Assembly (NCBI GenBank): GCA_964371695.1
Contig: CAYJOG010000003.1
Span: forward strand, 1-21,940
Length of the DNA stretch: 21,940 nt
Reading direction: 5' to 3'
Source: CAYJOG01 sp964371695 [NCBI: uncultured bacterium]
Lineage (GTDB): Bacteria > CAYJOG01
In this document: positions 13,355 through 20,151 of the stretch, in pieces
Layout of the letters: the number at the start of each line of letters is the position of its first letter
How positions within the stretch are numbered: the first letter of the stretch is position 1
The notes under the pieces: generated by a model
Seen by the model: the letters and a program-made list of their open reading frames with translations, nothing else
Database searches by the model: none
What the model was told of the DNA's origin: nothing
Made by a program: the position numbers and the translations under genes

Positions 13355-14545
13355 ATGGTCAGCCGCTTTCCGCAACCCGCGATGTTTGTTGTGTCCACCA
13401 CCGTTTTTCAGGGGCTGGGCGCACTGTCGCAGGTGGCGGTGGAACTGGACCGGCGGGGCCTGAGGCGTGCTCTGGTGGTGAGCGACAAAACCCTGCTGGC
13501 TCTGGGGCACGTGGCGCGACTGGAAGAAGTGCTGGGGCCGCGCTGCGCCGGTGTTTGTGTGGACGTGGTGAGTGATTCCAGCCCCCACAGCGTAGAGGGC
13601 GCGGTGGTGGTGGGTGAGGCTTATGATGCCGATGTGGTGGTGGCCCTGGGGGGCGGCAGTGTGCTGGACACCGCCAAGCTGGCGGCGGCGGTGCTGGGCA
13701 GTGAGGCCCCCTTTGGTGCGCACCTGGGTCTGGACAATGTGCAGGGTCAGCCCTTGCCGCTTTTGGCCATTCCCACCACCACGGGCACCGGCAGCGAAGT
13801 GGCCATCACCGCCATGATCAAAGACGCCGACATGGGCAAGAAACATGTCTTCCGCGACGCCAAACTGGCCCCCGTGGCGGCTTTTCTGGACCCGGCCCTG
13901 GCCATGACACAACCCCCGGACCTGCTGGCCGCCACCGCGATGGACACGCTCTCTCACGCCATGGAGGCCCTTTTCAGCACCTGGGCCAGCCCTGCCAGCG
14001 ACGCTTTGGCGCTGGAGTCTGCCCGCCTTGTGCTGGCCCACCTGCCGGGGGCCTTGGCGGCGGATGAAAAGGAAACGCACGTGACGGCGCTGCAATGGGC
14101 GGCGTCTCTGGCGGGCATGGCTTTCAGCAATGCGGCGGTGGGGCTGGTGCATGCCTTGAGTCACACCATCGGCGCACGCCACAACATTCACCACGGCAAA
14201 ATCAACACCGTGCTGCTTGCGCCGGTGCTGCGGTTCAATCAACCCGCCATCACACCCAAGGCCGCCGCTGTGGCCCGCCGTCTGGGGCTGGCGGCCCACG
14301 CCAAAACAGAAGAAGACGCGGCGGCAAAGTTGATCACCAACATCGAAAAACTGGCCGCCTCGCTGCCATTGCCCCGTTCACTCAAGTTGCTGGGTGTGGA
14401 CCAGAAGGCGGTGCCCAACATGGCGGTGGAAACCCTGAAGGAGCCGTGCCTGTTCACCAATCCCCGCGAAGTGTATGACACCAAGGTGATTGAAGATTTG
14501 CTCCATGGCCTGTTTGACACCAATTCTGAACCGGGAATGCCGTAA
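13355..14545 (+). CDS. Iron-containing alcohol dehydrogenase
   Basis: NAD(P)-dependent group III alcohol dehydrogenase of 396 residues, usual length. The nucleotide-binding GGGSVLDTAK motif is at 99-108, and PTTTGTGSEVA at 140-150. Metal ligands are visible as Asp197 and His201 (AMDTLSHAMEAL), His266 (VHALSHTIGA) and His280 (HNIHHGK), matching the FucO set, so an Fe or Zn enzyme is expected. Substrate is not predictable; the family covers lactaldehyde, butanol, 1,3-propanediol and others. The start is uncertain. ATG 13355 and ATG 13382 are both possible and neither has a Shine-Dalgarno sequence. The homologous core begins at about the second. TTGCCA (13319) and TAGTCT (13341) 16 bases apart could be a weak promoter. 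The gene is divergent from the membrane transferase and followed by a multi-hairpin array. Confidence 0.9.
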   Translation: MVSRFPQPAMFVVSTTVFQGLGALSQVAVELDRRGLRRALVVSDKTLLALGHVARLEEVLGPRCAGVCVDVVSDSSPHSVEGAVVVGEAYDADVVVALGGGSVLDTAKLAAAVLGSEAPFGAHLGLDNVQGQPLPLLAIPTTTGTGSEVAITAMIKDADMGKKHVFRDAKLAPVAAFLDPALAMTQPPDLLAATAMDTLSHAMEALFSTWASPASDALALESARLVLAHLPGALAADEKETHVTALQWAASLAGMAFSNAAVGLVHALSHTIGARHNIHHGKINTVLLAPVLRFNQPAITPKAAAVARRLGLAAHAKTEEDAAAKLITNIEKLAASLPLPRSLKLLGVDQKAVPNMAVETLKEPCLFTNPREVYDTKVIEDLLHGLFDTNSEPGMP

Positions 14546-14601
14546 GTCACAGGAAGGGATAATGGCCAAGGAACGATGACTGAACCAGTAACGGGCGAGA
14601 A

Positions 14602-14774
14602 GAATTGGTATGAATTCATGGATGAATTCAGTTCGAATGCCGAGGCGCAATCAGCGCCGAAGGTGTTCGCGGCAGGGAGCTGGCTTTGCCTGCGCCCTGC
14701 CGGGCCGAAGCCATTCAGGACGAATGGCAAGGCCAAGAAAAAGATTCCAATTCATGCTTTTTTGAATTGGAATC
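14602..14774 (+). ncRNA. Multi-hairpin structured element, copy C (putative RNA)
   Basis: Five hairpins lie between the dehydrogenase and aroA on the plus strand. H1 is at 14611-14630 (TGAATTC, loop ATGGAT, GAATTCA). H2 is at 14634-14669 (outer CGAATGCC with GGTGTTCG, GA and GAA junctions, inner GGCGC/GCGCC). H3 is at 14671-14701 (GGCAGGG/CCCTGCC with an inner GGC/GCC). H4 is at 14710-14728 (GCCATTC, loop AGGAC, GAATGGC). H5 is at 14743-14774 (11-bp stem GATTCCAATTC, loop ATGCTTTTTT). The order, short spacers and H1/H2 motifs match copies A and B although the stems differ. The outer H2 stem closes with two G.U pairs on this strand. No H0 hairpin is seen here. Instead GAATTGG (14602-14608) could pair with CCAATTC in H5. 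aroA starts 21 bases after H5. Confidence 0.65.
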
Positions 14775-14795
14775 GGTATGAGAGCGTGGCGGAAA

Positions 14796-16163
14796 ATGTC
14801 TGAGCAACCTTTTGTCGTGCCTCCTCTGAATGTCACGGCCCTGTTGCCTGGGGCCGGGCTGGGCGAAAAACTGCGCATTCCGCCAGACAAATCCCTGAGC
14901 CACCGTGCCCTGATGTTTGCAGCACTGGTGAAAAACGGTGGCGAGGTTTTCAATTGCCTGCGCAGCGAAGATTGCCTCAGCACACTGGGCATTTTGCGCG
15001 CGCTGGGAACGGCGGCGGAAGAAATGCCCCTCCTGTCTGGCCAGAGCAGCAGCGCCATGAACCTGCACCTGCGCGGGCCGGGGCTGGCGGCCTGGCCCAG
15101 GTCCGTGGCCGCGCCGCTGGACGCGGGCAACAGCGGCACCACGGCGCGTTTGATGACGGGTCTTTTGGCGGGCGCGGGCATCTGCGCCACCCTCACCGGA
15201 GACGAAAGCCTCAGCCGCCGCCCCATGGAGCGGGTGTGTGACCCACTGCGTGAAATGGGCGCGGTCATCAGCACCACACAGGGTTGCCTGCCCCTGCGCA
15301 TTGAACAGGGCGTGAGCGGGCCTCTCAAAAACTTCACCCTGCCCGTGGCCAGCGCCCAGGTCAAAAGCGCACTGTTGCTGGCGGGGCTGGCGTCTGCTCA
15401 GGCGGTGGAAATCCACGAGCCGGAACTCAGCCGCGACCACACCGAGCGGTGGCTGTCGCGCCTTGTGCCGGGCCACTTCAGCATCTCCCACGACGGCACG
15501 CCCCGGCGCACGCTGCACCTTGGGGCCGGGGCGGTGCTGCCGCTGTCGCTGCCACCCTTCACGGTGCCTGCGGACCCCAGCAGCGCGGCGTTCTGGTGTG
15601 TGCTGGCGGCGCTGGCGCCCGGCGCGGAACTGGTGATCCAAAACGTGTGCCTCAACCCCACCCGCACGGGGTTTCTGAATGTGCTGAAGCGGGCGGGTGT
15701 GGGGGTTGAAGTTCGACTGTCTGATGATGTTGCTGCGCCGGAGCCGGTGGGGGACATCACGGTGCGACATGCCGAAAATCTCAGGCCATTTGTCATTGAA
15801 CCCCACGAAGCGCCGTCACTGATTGATGAAGCGCCCATCCTGATGTCGCTGGCGGCCACGCTGCCGGGCACCAGCACCATGCGCGGCGCGGCGGAATTGC
15901 GGAAAAAAGAAAGCGACCGGATTGCTTGCGTGGTGCAAAACCTGCGCCGGTTGGGGGCCGCCGTGGAGGAATACGAAGACGGCATGGCCGTGACGGGCGC
16001 GCCGGTACTCAAGGCCACCGGTGTGCTCACCACCCACCACGATCACCGCCTGGCCATGTCCTGGTTGGTGCTGGCGGCCACGCGGGGCCCCGGCGCGGAA
16101 ATTGACAACGTGGCCTGCGCGGCGGTGAGTTATCCCACGTTTCTGGAGGAGTTGCCGTTCTGA
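14796..16163 (+). CDS. aroA: 3-phosphoshikimate 1-carboxyvinyltransferase (EPSP synthase)
   Basis: Transfers the enolpyruvyl group of PEP to shikimate-3-phosphate, the sixth shikimate-pathway step. The 455-residue protein shows LRIPPDKSLSHRALMFAAL (26-44) with the substrate-binding Lys-Ser and Arg, and LDAGNSGTTARLM (about 108-120). GDESLSRRPMERV, ELRKKESDRI (about 365-374) and HDHRLAMS (about 413) follow, the last two binding PEP and phosphate. The two-domain inside-out barrel length is normal. The GNSGT and SLSRRPM motifs are both intact. Glyphosate sensitivity class cannot be set with confidence from sequence alone. ATG 14796 begins MSEQPFVVPPL. A closer ATG at 14778 falls at the edge of the hairpin array and is less likely. 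There is no strong Shine-Dalgarno sequence, only GGCGGA just before the start, and the 5' leader is the array itself. Confidence 0.95.
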   Translation: MSEQPFVVPPLNVTALLPGAGLGEKLRIPPDKSLSHRALMFAALVKNGGEVFNCLRSEDCLSTLGILRALGTAAEEMPLLSGQSSSAMNLHLRGPGLAAWPRSVAAPLDAGNSGTTARLMTGLLAGAGICATLTGDESLSRRPMERVCDPLREMGAVISTTQGCLPLRIEQGVSGPLKNFTLPVASAQVKSALLLAGLASAQAVEIHEPELSRDHTERWLSRLVPGHFSISHDGTPRRTLHLGAGAVLPLSLPPFTVPADPSSAAFWCVLAALAPGAELVIQNVCLNPTRTGFLNVLKRAGVGVEVRLSDDVAAPEPVGDITVRHAENLRPFVIEPHEAPSLIDEAPILMSLAATLPGTSTMRGAAELRKKESDRIACVVQNLRRLGAAVEEYEDGMAVTGAPVLKATGVLTTHHDHRLAMSWLVLAATRGPGAEIDNVACAAVSYPTFLEELPF

Positions 16164-16171
16164 ATACGGGC

Positions 16172-16450
16172 TTAGGCCAGAACGGATTGAGGTGCTTTCA
16201 GGATTTTGACACCGTTCCGTTTGATGGCGTCGTACATGGCGTCGGGGGCGAGATCCAGTTCGCCCGGCCATGTGACAAACCCGTCCTGGCAATGCACGCG
16301 GTTGAAAAATGATTCATCCTTCAAGGGTTCAAAAAGCCCAAAAAGATAAGAAGGGTCAATCAGGACATCCCCTTCCAGTCCGTCCGCAAAAATCACGTGC
16401 AGCTTCAGGTGAGACAGCGGAAGAACCTGTTTGACGTGATAAAAAACCAT
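16172..16450 (-). CDS. DUF2442-family small protein
   Basis: The 92-residue protein has the DUF2442 pattern: a first strand leading to V-LPLSHLKLHVIFADG-x-EGDVLIDP (9-34), then FEPLKDESFFNRVHCQDGFVTWPGELDLAPDAMYDAI (about 40-76). The WP-x-E-x-DL-x-PD-x-(M/L)Y motif is the family signature. Function is unknown. It commonly sits next to DUF4160, as here, and such pairs have been proposed as toxin-antitoxin-like or regulatory modules, which remains unproven. ATG 16450 follows the DUF4160 stop by 14 bases. Upstream in-frame ATGs fall inside DUF4160. A TATAAT on the minus strand overlaps the DUF4160 stop codon but lacks a -35 box. It is convergent with aroA, with 8 bases between the stops. Confidence 0.82.
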   Translation of the reverse strand: MVFYHVKQVLPLSHLKLHVIFADGLEGDVLIDPSYLFGLFEPLKDESFFNRVHCQDGFVTWPGELDLAPDAMYDAIKRNGVKILKAPQSVLA

Positions 16451-16464
16451 TTTTCTGAAAAGAA

Positions 16465-16707
16465 TTATACACCACCCGGGCGGCAAAGAGTCCATTTCGC
16501 TAACAGTTCTTCCTTGTTTTCAAAAATCCAGGTTTTCAGAAGGGAGAGTTTTCTGGAAGGGAAATTGTTTATGTTCCGCATGATTTCCCCGCTTTCGATA
16601 CCCAGCACCACCTCGCACTCTCCATAAATGGCGTGAACATGGGCGGGTGGGTGATCGTCGTAATAGACATAGACAACCACCCCGTCAAATGCGCCCACTC
16701 TCGGCAC
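16465..16707 (-). CDS. DUF4160-family small protein
   Basis: The 80-residue protein begins MPRVGAFDGVVVYVYYDDH then PPAHVHAIYGE, the family hallmark (PPH(F/V)HA.YGE), with conserved histidines. It continues through GIESGEIMRNINNFPSRKLSLLKTWIFENKEELLAKW. The family is of unknown function and is usually paired with DUF2442. GTG 16707 is chosen because it gives the canonical N-terminus. An ATG at 16752 would begin within the pilT coding region. The start lies only 7 bases after the pilT stop, with GGTGA across the stop codon as a possible ribosome site, so expression is probably coupled to pilT. Confidence 0.85.
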   Translation of the reverse strand: MPRVGAFDGVVVYVYYDDHPPAHVHAIYGECEVVLGIESGEIMRNINNFPSRKLSLLKTWIFENKEELLAKWTLCRPGGV

Positions 16708-16714
16708 AGGCTTT

Positions 16715-17968
16715 TCACCAACTGCTGGGGCGTTTGATGGGTGCGCCGCCACCGGGAGGTGGGGGTGGTCCGCCGCCCGGTGGGCGCGGTGGTGGTGGGG
16801 GTGCGCCCGGCGGGCGCGGTGGCCCGCCGGGGCCGCCGTGGGATTGAGGGGGCGGGGCCGCCGCTGCTGACGCAGCGCCGCCAGCTGTTTCCTGCTCCAT
16901 GCGCAGGGCCTGCAATTTGATGCGCAGGTCGCCGGGGTTGTTGGAATAAGTCAGGGCGTCATCTGCGGTGATGGCCCCGTCGCGCACTTTGTCCAGCAGC
17001 GCCTGATTGAACGACTGCATTTTGTAGGTGGTGCGGCTGCCTTCGATCATCTTGAGCATCTCGTTGGTTTTTTCTTCGCAGATGAGTTTTTTGATGCTGG
17101 GGCTGCCCACCATCACCTCCTGCACCGCCACGCGTCCGCCGCCGCTTTTGGGCAACAGCCGCTGGCTCACCACGCCCACAATCACGCTGGCGAGTTGCAG
17201 GCGAATCTGGTGTTGCTGGCCCGGCTCGAAGGTGTCGATGATGCGGTCAATGGTCTGGGCGGCGTCGTTGGTGTGCAAGGTGCTGAACACCAGGTGGCCC
17301 GTTTCGGCGGCGGTGATGGCGGTGGTGATGGTGTCGGGGTCGCGCATTTCGCCGATGAGAATCACGTCGGGGTCTTGCCGCAGGGCGCGCTTGAGCGCCT
17401 GCTGAAAGCTTTTGGTGTCCTGGCCGATTTCCCGCTGGTTGATGATGGATTTTTTGTCCTGATACACAAACTCCACGGGGTCTTCGATGGTGATGATGTG
17501 TTCCTCGCGGTGTTCGTTGATGTATTCGATCATGGCGGCCAGGGTGGTGGACTTGCCGCTGCCCGTGGGGCCGGTGACGCAGATCAGTCCCTGCTTGGTG
17601 TGGGTGATTTCCTCAAGCACTTCGGGCAGGTTCAGGTCTTTGGTGGTGCGGATTTTGGTGGGAATCACCCGCAGCACGCCCCCCACCTTGCCCTGCTGGT
17701 GCAGGGCGTTCACGCGGAACCGGGCGATGTTGCCCAGGGGATAACTGAAGTCCAGTTCCCGCTCTATCTGAAAGGTCTCCACCTGATCAGCGCGCATCAT
17801 GCTCTGCATGAGAGCCTTGGTGTCGTCGGCGCTTAAGGTGGGGAACTCGGTGGCGCGGGTGAGTTTGCCGCTGAGGCGGAAGATGGGGGGATTGCCGGCC
17901 TTCAGGTGCAGGTCCGACCCGCCCATCTCCACCATTTTGGTGAGGATGTCGTCAATGGTGGGCAGCAT
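16715..17968 (-). CDS. pilT: Type IV pilus retraction ATPase PilT, with long Pro/Gly tail
   Basis: Hexameric cytosolic ATPase that depolymerises type IV pili, powering twitching and DNA uptake. The N-terminal PAS-like domain has GGSDLHLKAGNPPIFRLSG (16-34). The motor domain has Walker A GPTGSGKS (133-140), the Asp box IEDPVEF (161-167), Walker B DVILIGEMRD (201-210) and the His box TGHLVFSTLHT (223-233). The segment SIKKLICEEKTNEM (291-304) corresponds to the AIRNLIRE retraction motif of classical PilT, which favours PilT over PilB, although the match is loose. Residues 361-417 form an unusual Pro/Gly-rich tail with PPPPP runs, absent from typical PilT of 340-380 residues. ATG 17968 has an excellent AAGGAG. 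The gene follows the VWA gene after 39 bases and precedes DUF4160 by 7 bases. No other pilus gene is in the window. Confidence 0.95.
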   Translation of the reverse strand: MLPTIDDILTKMVEMGGSDLHLKAGNPPIFRLSGKLTRATEFPTLSADDTKALMQSMMRADQVETFQIERELDFSYPLGNIARFRVNALHQQGKVGGVLRVIPTKIRTTKDLNLPEVLEEITHTKQGLICVTGPTGSGKSTTLAAMIEYINEHREEHIITIEDPVEFVYQDKKSIINQREIGQDTKSFQQALKRALRQDPDVILIGEMRDPDTITTAITAAETGHLVFSTLHTNDAAQTIDRIIDTFEPGQQHQIRLQLASVIVGVVSQRLLPKSGGGRVAVQEVMVGSPSIKKLICEEKTNEMLKMIEGSRTTYKMQSFNQALLDKVRDGAITADDALTYSNNPGDLRIKLQALRMEQETAGGAASAAAAPPPQSHGGPGGPPRPPGAPPPPPRPPGGGPPPPPGGGAPIKRPSSW

Positions 17969-18007
17969 GGTGTCTCCTTAAATGAGAAACCTCAGTATAA
18001 CCCGGCG

Positions 18008-19264
18008 CTACCCCAAAACTTCCCTGGCGTCGCGCATGTGCTGGTTGACGGAATCCCTCAGTTCCTTTTCCATGGCGCCGTCTTCGGGCAGGGTGCGGTT
18101 TTTGAGCAGCATCTTCATGCCCTTGGTGATGCCCGAAACCGTGAGCGGCATCATGGGGAACACGTTGGCGATCATGCGCGTGGTGTAGGTGTGCCGCCAG
18201 TAAACCTCTTCGTCTGGGTTCAGCCACAGCGCCGCCGGAAAAGCCTTTTTCAGCCGCAGCAGCCAGTGAATGCCTGAAATGCTGTTGTTGGACCAGTAAT
18301 CAATGCGGCCGTTGACTTCCATGAGTTCGCTGGGAGCCATGGCGGCGTCGCCCACCAGAATCAGCTTGTGTTTGTGGGTGGATTCCCGCAGCAATTTGTA
18401 AGTGGGAATGCGTTTGCCGCGCTCCATGTCTTCCCACATTTCCTGATAGGGAGAGTTGTGGAAATAGTAATAACTCACCTTTTTGAAACGGTCCTTGATG
18501 GCGCTGAAAAGCCGGTTCATGGTTTCGTGATAGGGGGCCATGCTGCCGCCGGTGTCCATGAGCAGCACCACGTGCAGGTCGTTGCGCATTTCGCGGTCAA
18601 ACACCAGTTCCAGTTCACCGGCGTTATCACCGGTGGCGGTGATGGTCTTGTCCACGTTCAGCACGTCTTCTGGCCCCGTGGGCAACAGCGCCCGCAGGCC
18701 CGACAGGGCCACCTTGATCTGGCGGGTGTCCAACTGGCGGTCGGCGCTGTAATTGCGGAACTGCCGGGCCTCGGCAATTTTCACCGCACTGCCGTGGCGT
18801 CCGCCCCCCTGGCCAATGCGCACCCCCGCCGGGTTATAACCAAAGGCCCCCTGGGTGCTGGTGCCGCCGGTGCCGATGGCCTGGTTGCCGCCCACGTGGG
18901 CGTGAAAGCCCCCCTGTTCCCACTGCTTGCGAAAGTTTTCCAGCACCTCGCGCAGGTTCAGTTTCTGGATGGCGTCTTTTTCTTCTTGGGTGAACTGGCG
19001 GGGCGGCACCTTCTTCATTTCGGCGATCACTTGATCCACCACTCGGTCGCCCAGTTCCAGGCCTTTGAAAAAATGGGCGAAGCATTGGTCGAAACGGTCA
19101 AACAGCGTTTCGTTTTTTACCAGCAGCGAGCGGGAGAGGTAATAAAACTGCACCAGACTGTCCGCCGCCAAGCCGCTTTCCAGCGCCTCTTGCAGCGCCA
19201 TGAACTCATGCACGCTCACGGGAATGTCCTGTTCGCGCAAGAGATAAAAGAAGTCCGTGAACAT
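18008..19264 (-). CDS. VWA-domain protein, CoxE-like
   Basis: The 418-residue protein pairs with the MoxR ATPase just upstream, 2 bases apart. The N-terminal half is helical (REQDIPVSVHEFMALQEAL and onward). A glycine-rich stretch (about 124-160, GTGGTSTQGAFGYN) follows. The von Willebrand A domain has its metal-site motif DTGGS at 237-241 after HVVLLM. The YYYFHNSPYQEMWEDM and LILVGDAAMAPSEL motifs recur in CoxE-like VWA proteins. MoxR-VWA pairs act as chaperone-like modules that remodel or load metal into partner enzymes or complexes. The client here is unknown. The adjacent pilT or radical SAM protein is only a guess. ATG 19264 has only a weak GAG upstream, consistent with coupling to moxR. 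No signal peptide, so cytosolic. Confidence 0.88.
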   Translation of the reverse strand: MFTDFFYLLREQDIPVSVHEFMALQEALESGLAADSLVQFYYLSRSLLVKNETLFDRFDQCFAHFFKGLELGDRVVDQVIAEMKKVPPRQFTQEEKDAIQKLNLREVLENFRKQWEQGGFHAHVGGNQAIGTGGTSTQGAFGYNPAGVRIGQGGGRHGSAVKIAEARQFRNYSADRQLDTRQIKVALSGLRALLPTGPEDVLNVDKTITATGDNAGELELVFDREMRNDLHVVLLMDTGGSMAPYHETMNRLFSAIKDRFKKVSYYYFHNSPYQEMWEDMERGKRIPTYKLLRESTHKHKLILVGDAAMAPSELMEVNGRIDYWSNNSISGIHWLLRLKKAFPAALWLNPDEEVYWRHTYTTRMIANVFPMMPLTVSGITKGMKMLLKNRTLPEDGAMEKELRDSVNQHMRDAREVLG

Positions 19265-19266
19265 GG

Positions 19267-20112
19267 TTACCAGCTCAGGGGCCGGGCGTGTTGCACCTTG
19301 GGACCAGCCTTTTTGCGCGCCACCACGTCCAGGTCCTGTTCCTTTTTGATGAGTGCCCCCAGATAGGGGATTTCCTCTTCGATTCTGGAAGGGGCAATGC
19401 CCGCGTGCATCAGGGCCTGAATCCAGTCCAGAAACTCGCTGGTGCTGGGTTTTTTGCGCACTTCGTCCAGTTCGCGCAGCCAGTAAAACCGCGTGAGCGC
19501 TGCCTTGAGCAGTTTGTCTTCCACTTCGGGGTGGTGCAGGCGGGTGATTTCCACCATGGCTTCGGGGCTGGGAAAGTTGATGAAATGAAACACGCAGCGG
19601 CGCAAAAAAGCGTCGGGCAGTTCCTTTTCGCTGTTGCTGGTGATGATGACGACGGGGCGGTTTTTGGCCCGCACCACATCATCGGTTTCGGGAATGTGAA
19701 AATACATTTCGTCCAGTTCGTTCAGCAGGTCGTTGGGAAACTCCAGGTCGGCCTTGTCTATTTCATCCACCAGCAACACCACCTGTTCCTCGGTGGAGAA
19801 GGACTGCCCCAGTTTGCCCAGGCGGATGTAGGCGCGGATGTCGGACACGTCGGCATCGGAAAACCGGCTGTCGAACAGGCGCTTGACGGTGTCGTAGTGA
19901 TACAGCCCCTCTTTGGCCTTGGTGGTGGATTTCACGTTCCACACCAGCAGGTCTTTTTCCAGCATCTTGGCAACCGCCTTGGCCAGTTGGGTTTTGCCCG
20001 TGCCCGGCTCGCCCTTCACCAGCAGGGGGCGGCCCAGCGTCACGGCCACCTCGGCGGCGTAGCGCAGTTCGTCAGAAAGGATGTACTCGTCGGTGCTCTG
20101 AAAACGGCTCAT
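19267..20112 (-). CDS. MoxR-family AAA+ ATPase
   Basis: AAA+ ATPase of 281 residues. Walker A GEPGTGKT is at 34-41, Walker B VVLLVDEIDKAD at 111-122, sensor 1 with IITSNSEKELPDAFLRRC (156-173) including the arginine-finger region, and the C-terminal lid follows. This layout and the helix insert before Walker B fit the MoxR group. MoxR ATPases work with VWA proteins, and the next gene is one. ATG 20112 has GGAG about 12 bases before it, a long spacing. The gene lies 39 bases downstream of the radical SAM gene on the same strand, so the two may share a transcript. Confidence 0.92.
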   Translation of the reverse strand: MSRFQSTDEYILSDELRYAAEVAVTLGRPLLVKGEPGTGKTQLAKAVAKMLEKDLLVWNVKSTTKAKEGLYHYDTVKRLFDSRFSDADVSDIRAYIRLGKLGQSFSTEEQVVLLVDEIDKADLEFPNDLLNELDEMYFHIPETDDVVRAKNRPVVIITSNSEKELPDAFLRRCVFHFINFPSPEAMVEITRLHHPEVEDKLLKAALTRFYWLRELDEVRKKPSTSEFLDWIQALMHAGIAPSRIEEEIPYLGALIKKEQDLDVVARKKAGPKVQHARPLSW

Positions 20113-20151
20113 GCCAGGAATTTACTCCATACGGGTGCGAATGTAAAGTGA

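Noticed and set aside
18532-18560. Metal-site motif DTGGS in the VWA protein as a defect
   Set aside because: Canonical is DxSxS, but as far as I recall DxGGS is common in CoxE-like VWA proteins, so it is not evidence of inactivity.
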